Below, one piece after another: positions 8,536 to 16,269 of a DNA stretch of 64,000 bases (position 1 is its first letter; each line of letters starts with the position of its first letter). The DNA is from Candidatus Bathyarchaeia archaeon (lineage in GTDB: Archaea > Thermoproteota > Bathyarchaeia > Bathyarchaeales > Bathycorpusculaceae): assembly GCA_038873195.1 (NCBI GenBank), contig JAVZEV010000001.1:1206490-1270489 (forward strand), written 5' to 3'. The notes below the pieces were generated by a model. The model was not told the DNA's origin and made no database searches. It saw only the letters and a program-made list of their open reading frames with translations. A program made the position numbers and the translations under genes.

Positions 8536-9723
8536 ATGCGCGTTTATTTCGCTCCATGCGGCATAGGTTTAGGGCATGTAGGCAGATGTATTCCAATAGC
8601 GAAAAAACTTCAGGAAAAAAACGCTGAGGTAGTATTTTCCACTTATAGAGAAGGATTACGTTACGTTGAGCAACAAAAGTTTCCGCTCATAAAAGCTCCA
8701 TCTATCGGTTTTCAAGTCAAACCAGATGGAACCATAGACTTTAAGCAGACCGCGATAAACCCGGGTCCATTTTTGTCGACTTTCACACTTATGAAACAAG
8801 TAAATGCTGAAATTCGAGCAGTTCAACACTTCAAACCCGACGTTGTTGTCTCAGATTCACGAATCTCGCCGTTAATAGCAGCTAGACTGCTAGGCATTCC
8901 TAGAATCTGCATTTTGAATCAGTTCCAAGTGATAATTCCACGAAGAAAGCGGTTTTTACGATTAGCCAGACTTGCAGACTCTGTAACGCTTACGCTTGTT
9001 GGAAAAATGTGGACAAGCGGAAACACGACTTTGATACCTGATTTTCCTCCGCCATACACGATATGCGCGGGCAACTTGAACATTCCCAAATCCTACAGAA
9101 AAAACGTCAAACTAATTGGGCCGCTACTGCCAGTTCGCCCAGAAACATTGCCGACTAAGGAAGAGATTCGTAAGAAATTAAGATTACCATTAAACAAGCC
9201 GGTTGTCTTTGTTCCAATAAGTGGTCCCATAAGAGAAAGAGCTTTCTTAACCGGGATTCTGAAGAAAATTTTGATGGAACTTCCAGAAGATTATGAAATA
9301 GTCATGTCGCTTGGCTATCCAAACGCAGATGAAAAGCCATTTCGCCGTAATAACGTAACGGTTTACATGTGGACCTCGAAACGGTTCGAGTATTTGAAAG
9401 CATGCGACTTGGTTGTGAGCCGCGCGGGACATGGAACCTTAACCCAGTGTTTATCCTATGGCAAACCAATGATACTCATACCCACACCAAGCCACACAGA
9501 GCAAATTAGCAACGCAAAACAAGTCGCTGACTTAGGCGCAGCGAAAGTCTTGCTTCAAGAAAAACTCGACAAGGGAAGCCTTCAGAAAAATATTCAGCAA
9601 ATTTTGGAAAGCGAAATTCCCGCGAGATTGGAGAAAATTCAAAGAGAAGTTTTGAAATATGATGGTCTAGAAGAAGCCGTTGCCACAATAGCGAACGTGG
9701 CAGAGGATAAGCAAGTATTTTAA
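8536..9723 (+). CDS. Glycosyltransferase of the MurG/UGT (GT-B) type
   Basis: 395-residue GT-B fold glycosyltransferase. The N-terminal acceptor loop GIGLGHVGRCIPIAKKL and the C-terminal donor-binding stretch VVSRAGHGTLTQCLSYGKPMILIP with TEQISNAKQ match the MurG-like / UDP-sugar family. Donor and acceptor cannot be told from sequence; archaeal relatives are thought to work on cell-surface glycans or lipids. No membrane segment is obvious. The start codon lies 4 bases after the AMMECR1 stop, and nadC begins 24 bases after its end, so these three genes may form one transcript. Confidence 0.8.
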   Translation: MRVYFAPCGIGLGHVGRCIPIAKKLQEKNAEVVFSTYREGLRYVEQQKFPLIKAPSIGFQVKPDGTIDFKQTAINPGPFLSTFTLMKQVNAEIRAVQHFKPDVVVSDSRISPLIAARLLGIPRICILNQFQVIIPRRKRFLRLARLADSVTLTLVGKMWTSGNTTLIPDFPPPYTICAGNLNIPKSYRKNVKLIGPLLPVRPETLPTKEEIRKKLRLPLNKPVVFVPISGPIRERAFLTGILKKILMELPEDYEIVMSLGYPNADEKPFRRNNVTVYMWTSKRFEYLKACDLVVSRAGHGTLTQCLSYGKPMILIPTPSHTEQISNAKQVADLGAAKVLLQEKLDKGSLQKNIQQILESEIPARLEKIQREVLKYDGLEEAVATIANVAEDKQVF

Positions 9724-9747
9724 GTTAAAAATTCAAACAATAAAGAT

Positions 9748-10614
9748 ATGTTTGTTCCTCGGAAAATTTTGGAAGAAAAACTTCGAAAAATACTCGAAGA
9801 AGACATCGGGCAAGGAGACATAACCACTGCACTGACGGTTTTCGAAGGAAGCACTGCAGAAGCAGAAGTAATAGCAAAAGAAGCTGGAGTCGCAGCAGGA
9901 ATTGAAGAAGCAAGAATCCTTCTCGAAAGTTTAAAACTGAAAACTGAAACGCTAGTTGCAGATGGAGAAAAAATAAAGCCGAAACAAGTGCTCATGAAAA
10001 TTTCAGGAGATATGCGAACGATACTTTCTGCTGAGCGCACAGTTCTAAACCTCCTTTCGCGCATGAGCGGCATAGCAACGGCGACACGAAAGTTAGTGGA
10101 AAAAATCCAGAAAGCGGGATTTAAGACGAAAGTTGCATGCACACGAAAAACAGCGCCCGGACTGCTTTATTTTGACAAAAAAGCGGTTCAAGTTGGCGGT
10201 GGCGACACGCATCGGCTTCATTTAGATGATATGGTTTTAATCAAAGACAACCATATAACAGCAACTGGAAGCCTAAAAGAAGCCATAAGAAAAGTGAAGG
10301 AAAAAACTTCATTCAGCAAAAAGATTGAAGTTGAAGTTACCAAAGTTGAGGATGTTCTAGCCGCGGCAAAGACTGGTGTAGATGTAATAATGTTGGACAA
10401 CTTTTCCCCAAAACAATTAAAAGAAGCTGTTGGGCTGCTCAAAAAAGCCGGATTTCATGGCAAACTTTTGTTGGAAGCCAGCGGAGGAATAACTGCAGAA
10501 AATATTTTGACATATGCATCAACGGGCATCGACATTGTAAGTTTAGGAGAAATAACACACAGCCCAAAGGCGCTTGACATAAGTCTGGAAATTAGAAAGA
10601 TCAGAAAGCAATAG
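9748..10614 (+). CDS. nadC: Nicotinate-nucleotide pyrophosphorylase (quinolinate phosphoribosyltransferase)
   Basis: 288-residue NadC, which converts quinolinate and PRPP to nicotinate mononucleotide in de novo NAD synthesis. Seen are the N-terminal EDIGQGDITT, the active-site stretch CTRKTAPGLLYFDKKAVQVGGGDTHR, LIKDNHI, and the C-terminal barrel loops EASGGIT and VSLGEITHS. All expected Arg, Lys and His residues in these motifs are present, and the length is normal. It follows the glycosyltransferase by 24 bases. No nadA or nadB is in the window. Confidence 0.95.
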   Translation: MFVPRKILEEKLRKILEEDIGQGDITTALTVFEGSTAEAEVIAKEAGVAAGIEEARILLESLKLKTETLVADGEKIKPKQVLMKISGDMRTILSAERTVLNLLSRMSGIATATRKLVEKIQKAGFKTKVACTRKTAPGLLYFDKKAVQVGGGDTHRLHLDDMVLIKDNHITATGSLKEAIRKVKEKTSFSKKIEVEVTKVEDVLAAAKTGVDVIMLDNFSPKQLKEAVGLLKKAGFHGKLLLEASGGITAENILTYASTGIDIVSLGEITHSPKALDISLEIRKIRKQ

Positions 10615-10623
10615 GTTTTTAGC

Positions 10624-11190
10624 TTAAGCCAACAAAGAGCTCATTCCAATTTCTATGAATGCAGCCGCCAAAAGCAGCAACGCACAAATCGCGATAAACA
10701 TTGACGCGTACGCTAGTTCCCTTCGGCCTCTATGTTTTATTATGCGCCAAAACAGCCAAACGCCTTCACTTATTCCTATTGAATAAGCTAGAAACTCTAA
10801 CCATCCAAAAGGTAAAACGAGCAAATTAAGAAAAACTAAAGAGGGATGGGCAATTCCGTAGCTTAATCCTGCAATCGTGACGCCAGTGCTAAATAACACG
10901 TAAAGTTCTAGAAAGATTCCGGCTATTGGAATAAAAGCAAGTAGACAAATGAAAAAATTATTTCCAAAGATGAATGTAACTTGATTTAGCAATGACATAC
11001 TATTTAAAGTGTTTCTTGTTTGGTTCATTGATTCATTTATCTCGTTTGCTTCCGCTGCAGAAAGAGGGATCAAAGTGCCAGCAATGGTTACAATTACAGA
11101 AATTACAAAGAAAACCCCAATTACAAATATTCTCTTATACAATGGTGACAATTTATTCCCAAAGTCAAATTTCACGAAAACGCCTCCCAT
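10624..11190 (-). CDS. SpoIIM-like (DUF95) integral membrane protein
   Basis: 188 residues with an N-terminal transmembrane helix (about 20-42), an extracytoplasmic loop with Asn-rich sequence, and four more hydrophobic segments. The order and the small-residue-rich helices match the SpoIIM / DUF95 family of membrane proteins, which archaea often carry and whose function there is unknown. It starts 2 bases after the stop of the DUF4152-like gene, on the same strand, so the two are probably one transcript. Confidence 0.65.
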   Translation of the reverse strand: MGGVFVKFDFGNKLSPLYKRIFVIGVFFVISVIVTIAGTLIPLSAAEANEINESMNQTRNTLNSMSLLNQVTFIFGNNFFICLLAFIPIAGIFLELYVLFSTGVTIAGLSYGIAHPSLVFLNLLVLPFGWLEFLAYSIGISEGVWLFWRIIKHRGRRELAYASMFIAICALLLLAAAFIEIGMSSLLA

Positions 11191-11192
11191 TT

Positions 11193-11906
11193 CTACACCT
11201 TTGGAGTTATTTTTAAGACTCTGAAACCTCTCGCAGTTGGGTTTAACATTTCAATAATATTAACTTTTTTGAGAATTTCTTTCTTATCTTCAGCGTAGCC
11301 TCTCACGTCGTGTTCTGCTCCAATAAGAGAATAAAGATACACGTCTTTTTCTGCTAGTCTGGGTTGACATTTAGAGGGCAAACCAAGCATTAGCACCTTC
11401 TTTTCTTCAATTGCCTTTTCGCTTGTGTAGATGATTGCGTGTGCTCCAGATGTTAATTCTGCAATTCTTACTGGGATGCTTTCTTTTCCGATGGCAAGAA
11501 CCTCAATTCTATATTTTTGCGTGATTTCGCCGCTAATTTTCCTAAGCTTGGGCAAAATCCGTAGGAGATGCTGTCTTGCTCTGCTGGAAACTTTCATATT
11601 AGAAAACTGTATGGGAGAAAGTTCCTCCAGAGAAACTGCTCCTAAAGACATGTCAAGGTGCACAACGTCTGCCTTAACTCTTCCTAATAGTTCCTTGCAA
11701 AGTTCTGCTTCGCGAATCACTGCTTCATGTCCGTCTTCTGCTTTTATGAAAATAGGCTTGGCTAGGCACACGTTGGGTTCTCGATAAGGCGGATTAACCA
11801 GCACTGCCGCTGCCGCAACAATCGTTAATGGTTCAAACTTATCATTTAATATGGCGGACGAGGAATCCGCTGCGACAATTTTCAAACATTCCACCTTGTC
11901 TAACAC
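11193..11906 (-). CDS. Conserved archaeal protein, probably DUF4152 family
   Basis: 237 residues, soluble, alpha/beta by appearance. The N-terminus has KIVAADSSSAILN, where the Asp in a beta strand resembles the start of an RNase H-like fold. Later VVHLDMSLGAVSLEEL carries another Asp, and HAIIYTSEKAIEEK lies nearer the C-terminus. This pattern recalls the archaeal DUF4152 family, in which a 3'-5' exonuclease activity has been proposed for a Pyrococcus member; I recall this only in outline. The family call is tentative. It is transcribed ahead of the SpoIIM-like gene with 2 bases between. Confidence 0.5.
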   Translation of the reverse strand: MLDKVECLKIVAADSSSAILNDKFEPLTIVAAAAVLVNPPYREPNVCLAKPIFIKAEDGHEAVIREAELCKELLGRVKADVVHLDMSLGAVSLEELSPIQFSNMKVSSRARQHLLRILPKLRKISGEITQKYRIEVLAIGKESIPVRIAELTSGAHAIIYTSEKAIEEKKVLMLGLPSKCQPRLAEKDVYLYSLIGAEHDVRGYAEDKKEILKKVNIIEMLNPTARGFRVLKITPKV

Positions 11907-11938
11907 ATAAAATAGACAACAGAATTTATCTTTGCTGT

Positions 11939-12556
11939 TTAATCTGATGTTTCCTTCAAGTGCATTCCCAAAATAAATATTTCAGAGCTTTTAGTTCTAC
12001 TCGCTTTAGGCTTCATTATCCTGACAACTTCAAAGTGTTTCTTTACTTTTTGGATAAAGTCATCTAATAAATCTCCTTGAAAAACCTTTACAAAGAAATT
12101 TCCGCGTGGCTTGAGCGTTTCTAGGGCTATTTTTAATGCTTGGTGTGCCAAATCTATTTGGCGGGCATGGTCGACTTCCCATATTCCAGAGATGTTGGGA
12201 GAAACGTCTGAAACTACCGCGTCAGCCTTTTTGGGAAGAGTATTCAAAATCTCTTGAAGAGTTTCTGGCTCATTTATGTCGCCTATTATCGTTCGAACAT
12301 TATCTTGTGGAAAAGGTTTAATGGGTTTCAAGTCAACTCCTAAGACAAAGCCTTTGCTTCCAACGATTTTTCTTGCAACTTTAATCCAACCGCCCGGTGC
12401 AGAACCCAAATCAACAACGACATCGCGGTATTTTATGAAATGATACTTTTCGATGGCTTCAAGCAGTTTGAACGCTGCTCTAGAACGGTATTCCCGCTCT
12501 TTAGCCATTCTGTAATAATAATCCTTCTTTCTTTCCCGAATCCACGCCTTTGGCAA
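11939..12556 (-). CDS. rlmE: FtsJ/RlmE-type RNA 2'-O-methyltransferase
   Basis: 205-residue SAM-dependent ribose 2'-O-methyltransferase of the FtsJ/RrmJ family, expected to modify 23S rRNA (archaeal RlmE). The SAM loop is DLGSAPGGW (residues 49-57). The full catalytic tetrad is visible: Lys30 in AAFKL, Asp117 in VSDVSPN, Lys157 in FFVKVFQ and Glu192 in SSEIFILG. It is 2 bases after the TFE-beta-like gene on the same strand, so both are likely made from one transcript. Confidence 0.93.
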   Translation of the reverse strand: MPKAWIRERKKDYYYRMAKEREYRSRAAFKLLEAIEKYHFIKYRDVVVDLGSAPGGWIKVARKIVGSKGFVLGVDLKPIKPFPQDNVRTIIGDINEPETLQEILNTLPKKADAVVSDVSPNISGIWEVDHARQIDLAHQALKIALETLKPRGNFFVKVFQGDLLDDFIQKVKKHFEVVRIMKPKASRTKSSEIFILGMHLKETSD

Positions 12557-12558
12557 AA

Positions 12559-12936
12559 CTAACTGTCACCAATCGTGCCAGATTCGCCTTTCGCTATCAA
12601 AAGCAACCAGTCTGTGAGTCTTTCACAGTTTTGCGGCGAAATCGAGCTTGACGGGTCGCATCTAGCATTGTCTGGACACATTAGACATGGGCAGTCTGCA
12701 ATCGAGTCTATTGACGCCGGGACTCTTTTAGGATATAGCCTATACGTCCATCTTCCTTCGCGCAGTTCTTTTTCTCTGCGGATGAGTTTTTTGGCTTCTA
12801 GTTTCAGGGCTATTCTGGAGCCTTCTCGGCTGCTTGCGCCGAGTTTGCGCCATAAGTCTGATTGTAATATGCCCTCGAATCCAACGTTCATTATGTATTG
12901 GAGGGCTTTTTGTTCTAAATCATTGCGTTTCGGCAT
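12559..12936 (-). CDS. TFE-beta / RPC39(RPC34)-like transcription factor subunit
   Basis: 125 residues. Residues 1-70 form a winged-helix domain (LQSDLWRKLGASSREGSRIALKL; GRWTYRLYPKR wing). Residues 82-104 carry a cysteine cluster (C82, C84, C87, C93, C104) followed by ERLTDWL. This matches the C-terminal Fe-S motif of human RPC39, which I recall as C-x2-C-P...C...ISP.NC....WL. In archaea this architecture is TFE-beta, the partner of TFE-alpha in RNA polymerase initiation. It is transcribed ahead of rlmE and divergently from the KEOPS genes. Confidence 0.78.
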   Translation of the reverse strand: MPKRNDLEQKALQYIMNVGFEGILQSDLWRKLGASSREGSRIALKLEAKKLIRREKELREGRWTYRLYPKRVPASIDSIADCPCLMCPDNARCDPSSSISPQNCERLTDWLLLIAKGESGTIGDS

Positions 12937-13036
12937 TTTGACCAGGGTCCGAGCTTCTGTGTTGATATTATGTGTGTTTTTAAATAAAAAGGTGTATGTT
13001 TATGTTTAGAGGAAAGTATGTTGAAGGATTAACAAA

Positions 13037-14059
13037 TTGAAGGGCAAAAGACCTAGCGAATCTTACTGTTTGGGAATTGAGTCGACAGCTGACGATTTCA
13101 GCGTTGGGATATCAACGTTTGATGGTAGAATATTAGCAAACGTGATAAGCGCTTATGTGCCGGAAGAAGGCGGCATTCATCCTAGAGAAGCGGCAAGACA
13201 TCACGCTGAAGTGGCAAGCAAAGTCTTAGAGGAAGCTTTAGTAAAATCTGGAATAAAGCCACATGATTTGTCGGTTGTCGCGTTTTCTCAAGGTCCAGGT
13301 TTAGGTCCTTGTCTTCGGACGGGCGCAACAATTGCGCGTGCCTTGGCGTCTTATCTTAACATTCCGCTTGTAGGTGTGAATCATTGTATCGCGCATATTG
13401 AAGTGGGAAAGCTTGAGACAAACGCTAGAGACCCTGTAACGCTTTATGTTTCTGGCGGAAACACGATAGTTGCTGCTTTTGATTCTGGGCGTTACAGAGT
13501 TTTTGGCGAAACATTAGATATTGCCCTTGGAAATTGTTTGGATGTTTTTGCAAGGGAGGCTGGGCTTCGGCAAAAACCCGGCATGCCTTTTGGCGCTGTT
13601 GTTGAGAAGCTTGCTTCTAAAGGGAAGAAGTTGATTTCGTTGCCTTATACTGTGAAGGGCATGGATACTTCTTTCAGTGGCTTATTAACCGCTGCTGTTA
13701 ACTTACTAAAAAAGAATGAGTATAAACTTGAGGACTTGTGCTATAGCCTTCAAGAAACGGCGTTTTCAATGATTACAGAAGTTACTGAGAGAGCTTTGGC
13801 GCACACGGAGAAAAAGGAGGTTCTTTTGACTGGTGGAGTAGCTGCTAATAAAAGATTGCAGTCTATGATTAAGACGATTGCTGAAGAACATGATGCGAGA
13901 TTTTGTGTAGTGCCGAGCCAGTTTGCAATTGATAATGGTGCTATGATTGCGTGGACAGGAGTGTTGGCATACCAACATGGTGTTATAACACCTATCGAAA
14001 AGAGCTTTGTGAAGTTGCGTTGGCGGCTTGACGAGGTTGAAGTTCCATGGATAAAATGA
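13037..14059 (+). CDS. kae1: KEOPS subunit Kae1 (tRNA threonylcarbamoyltransferase)
   Basis: 340-residue Kae1/TsaD-family protein, which transfers threonylcarbamoyl to A37 of ANN-decoding tRNAs within KEOPS. Seen are GGIHPREAARHHAEVA, the metal-binding His pair in GVNHCIAHIE, VTLYVSGGNT, LDIALGNCLDVFARE, and MDTSFSGLLTA with LLTGGVAANKRL near the C-terminus. The start is a TTG at 13037. The last 13 bases overlap bud32, so translation of the two is probably coupled. Kae1 and Bud32 are separate genes here, unlike the fused form in some euryarchaea. Confidence 0.95.
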   Translation: MKGKRPSESYCLGIESTADDFSVGISTFDGRILANVISAYVPEEGGIHPREAARHHAEVASKVLEEALVKSGIKPHDLSVVAFSQGPGLGPCLRTGATIARALASYLNIPLVGVNHCIAHIEVGKLETNARDPVTLYVSGGNTIVAAFDSGRYRVFGETLDIALGNCLDVFAREAGLRQKPGMPFGAVVEKLASKGKKLISLPYTVKGMDTSFSGLLTAAVNLLKKNEYKLEDLCYSLQETAFSMITEVTERALAHTEKKEVLLTGGVAANKRLQSMIKTIAEEHDARFCVVPSQFAIDNGAMIAWTGVLAYQHGVITPIEKSFVKLRWRLDEVEVPWIK

Positions 14060-14715
14060 AGCTGCCGCAGCTGATTAAGAAAGGCGCAGAAGCCAACCTT
14101 TACCTTGCACAGTGGCATGGCAGAAAAGTGATAATGAAGAAACGTTTACCCAAAAAGTATCGTCCATTAAAGTTGGATGAGCAAGTTCGAGTTTACCGGA
14201 CAATTCATGAGCCACGGTTGATGCATGAAGCGAAGAAAGCGGGAGTGCCTACACCAACAATTTTTTTGGTTGACATCGGAAATGCGACAATAATAATGGA
14301 CTATATAGAGGGAAAACAGGTTAAACTATTATTAAGCGAAGTTTCAAAAACGGAGAGACATGGTTTCTGTTTCAAAATTGGTGAATTAATTGGTAGGCTT
14401 CACGAATGTGGCATAATTCATGGCGACTTGACAACATCTAACATGATTTTGAACTCGGAAGGAAAGATTTTCTTTGTGGATTTTGGGCTTGGCGAAAAGA
14501 CGAAGGAGCTTGAAAGTAGAGGAGTTGACTTACATCTTATGAAGAGAGCTTTGCAGAGCACGCATTTCCAGTTTGCTGAAGAATGTTTTGACGCGGTTAT
14601 TGAAGGTTATGCAAATGTTATTGATGCTGAAACTGTGAAAAATGTTTTAGATAAGATAGCGGAGATAGAGAGAAGAGGACGATATGTTGCTGAACGGAAA
14701 GGTGAAAAGGCATGA
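14047..14715 (+). CDS. bud32: KEOPS kinase/ATPase subunit Bud32
   Basis: 222-residue atypical small kinase of the piD261/Bud32 family. Seen are the glycine-poor N-lobe KKGAEANLYLAQW, the catalytic loop IIHGDLTTSNMIL and the metal loop FVDFGLGEKT; the C-terminal tail is Arg/Lys-rich (ERRGRYVAERKGE), as in other Bud32 proteins. It acts as an ATPase partner of Kae1 in t6A formation. It starts inside the end of kae1 and overlaps the next gene by 4 bases (ATGA), so it sits in a tightly coupled operon. Confidence 0.94.
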   Translation: MDKMKLPQLIKKGAEANLYLAQWHGRKVIMKKRLPKKYRPLKLDEQVRVYRTIHEPRLMHEAKKAGVPTPTIFLVDIGNATIIMDYIEGKQVKLLLSEVSKTERHGFCFKIGELIGRLHECGIIHGDLTTSNMILNSEGKIFFVDFGLGEKTKELESRGVDLHLMKRALQSTHFQFAEECFDAVIEGYANVIDAETVKNVLDKIAEIERRGRYVAERKGEKA

Positions 14716-15113
14716 TTAAGACTGTTTGGTGTGTGACCTTTTATGTTTCGGACTTGAAGAAAGCCGCGAAGTTTTATGAAGAAATTCTGGGTTTAGAGAA
14801 GAAGTATGAGTATTCAAGTTATGTTGGGTTTGAGTGTGGTGGAGTAGAAATTGGATTGATTCCTAAACTTACCGAAGGAGAGAAAGTAAGTCTTTTGTCG
14901 CCTTCTGTGGAATTTCTTGTGGATGATGTAAGTAAAGCATGCGAGGAACTTAAAAAGAAAGGAGTAAAATTCACAAAAGAATTGCATGATGAGCCATGGG
15001 GTGGAAGACAAGCAACCTTCACAGACCCAGATGGCAATGTCTTAGAAATAGCGCAGATAAACTGGCAAAAATATTTTAGTGTAGCCGCAGAAGGTGCAAA
15101 GAAGAAGCTGTGA
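14712..15113 (+). CDS. VOC / glyoxalase-fold protein
   Basis: 133 residues with one vicinal-oxygen-chelate module pair: VTFYVSDLKKAAKFYEEILGLEKKYEY at the start and QATFTDPDGNVLEIAQ at the end, the usual first and last motifs of small glyoxalase/dioxygenase-like proteins. The reaction is unknown. It overlaps bud32 by 4 bases and is followed 6 bases later by the XTP pyrophosphatase, so it is an odd guest in a KEOPS operon, perhaps a housekeeping detoxifying enzyme. Confidence 0.8.
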   Translation: MIKTVWCVTFYVSDLKKAAKFYEEILGLEKKYEYSSYVGFECGGVEIGLIPKLTEGEKVSLLSPSVEFLVDDVSKACEELKKKGVKFTKELHDEPWGGRQATFTDPDGNVLEIAQINWQKYFSVAAEGAKKKL

Positions 15114-15119
15114 ACTGCT

Positions 15120-15710
15120 ATGAATTTTCAATTAAAAGGCAAAGTCATATTTTTCGCAACAAACAATGTTAACAAGTTTAATGAAGCCCGCATGGTTTTT
15201 GGTGAATATAAGATAGCTGTTGGCATGCTTAGAGTAAAAACGTTGGAGGTTCAAAATGACAGTTTAGAGGAGATTGCAAAAGCAAGCGTCATGGAAGCCT
15301 TTAGGAAATGTAATTTGCCAGTGATTGTTGAAGATGCTGGATTATTCGTGGAAGCGCTAAATGGTTTTCCGGGACCATATGCTGCATATGTTTACAAGAC
15401 AATAGGCAACAAGGGTTTGTTGCAGCTTATGGAAAAGGCTGAAAACAGAAGAGCAGTTTTCCAGTCTGCAATCGCATATTATTCTGCTGATTTAGAATCG
15501 CCGATATGTTTTAAAGGTGAGGTTGTTGGAGAAATAACAAGGAGGGAAAGAACAGCGAATAATTCTTCTGGCTTTGGCTTTGACCCCATTTTTCAGCCAG
15601 TCAACATCGGCAAAACGTTCGCGGAAATGACCACAAAAGAAAAAAACAAGTATTCACATCGTGCAAAGGCTTTGCGCAAGTTTGCTGAATGGTACCGGAA
15701 GCATCAATAA
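15120..15710 (+). CDS. XTP/dITP pyrophosphatase (RdgB/HAM1 family)
   Basis: 196-residue non-canonical purine NTP pyrophosphatase, which removes ITP, XTP and their deoxy forms from the pool. Motifs in order: FFATNNVNKFNEAR (residues 11-24), VEDAGLFVEALNGFPGPYAAYV, SGFGFDPIFQP and YSHRAKALRKF. Length is normal. It is in the same run as the KEOPS genes, 6 bases after the VOC gene, an association often seen in archaea. The TATA box for the next gene (S15) begins at its stop codon. Confidence 0.94.
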   Translation: MNFQLKGKVIFFATNNVNKFNEARMVFGEYKIAVGMLRVKTLEVQNDSLEEIAKASVMEAFRKCNLPVIVEDAGLFVEALNGFPGPYAAYVYKTIGNKGLLQLMEKAENRRAVFQSAIAYYSADLESPICFKGEVVGEITRRERTANNSSGFGFDPIFQPVNIGKTFAEMTTKEKNKYSHRAKALRKFAEWYRKHQ

Positions 15711-15760
15711 TTTTAAATATCCGCAATCCTTCGCTCTTACAGAGTTCAGAGTGGTAAGTG

Positions 15761-16201
15761 ATGCCAAAACAGGAAAAAGGAAAATCTCATCAGACAAGAC
15801 CAGTTAGCAAACGTCCTCCAAGCTGGTGCAAATACCAGCCAGAAGAAGTGGAGGCGTTAGTAATTAAGTTGGCGAAGGAAGGACATGCTCCGAGTCGCAT
15901 TGGAACAATTCTTAGAGACCAGTATGCTATTCCTCTTGTGAAGCCGATAACTGGGAAGACTATAACGAGGATACTTAAGGAGGCTGAGCTTGCGCCGGCG
16001 ATGCCGGAGGATTTGGGGAATTTAGTGAAGAAAGCGGAAAGTTTGGCTGCTCATTTGGAGAAGAATAAGAAGGATGTGCATAATAAGAGGGCGCTTCAGA
16101 TTATTGAAGCGAAGATTCATAAGCTTTCACGGTATTATAAGCGTGAAGGTGTTTTGCCTCCGAATTGGAAGTATGAGCCGAAAATTGCTTCGCTTGCTTA
16201 G
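15761..16201 (+). CDS. rps15: 30S ribosomal protein S15 (archaeal S13e-type)
   Basis: 146 residues. The C-terminal half (LVKKAESLAAHLEKNKKDVHNKRALQIIEAKIHKLSRYYKREGVLPPNWKY) is the S15 core. The N-terminal extension with PPSWCKYQPEEVEALVIKLAKEGH is the archaeal/eukaryotic addition. The ATG at 15761 is preferred over the in-frame GTG just before it, and a GGTAAG lies upstream. A TATA-like element, ttttaaata, at about 15711-15719 gives it its own promoter. A T-rich tract follows the stop. Codons shift to G/T-ending ones in the second half. Confidence 0.95.
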   Translation: MPKQEKGKSHQTRPVSKRPPSWCKYQPEEVEALVIKLAKEGHAPSRIGTILRDQYAIPLVKPITGKTITRILKEAELAPAMPEDLGNLVKKAESLAAHLEKNKKDVHNKRALQIIEAKIHKLSRYYKREGVLPPNWKYEPKIASLA

Positions 16202-16207
16202 CTTGGA

Positions 16208-16223
16208 TATTTTTCGTTTTTTT
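16208..16223 (+). terminator. T-rich termination tract after S15
   Basis: Two T runs (tttttt and ttttttt, split by cg) lie directly after the S15 stop codon. Archaeal RNA polymerase terminates at such T tracts without needing a hairpin. A new TATA-like element for the DHH nuclease gene (ttttaaat, about 16233) follows, so this is a natural transcript boundary. Confidence 0.5.
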
Positions 16224-16269
16224 GCTTAGAGAATTTTAAATCTTAAATAATCTGTTTCTTACTTTCAGT

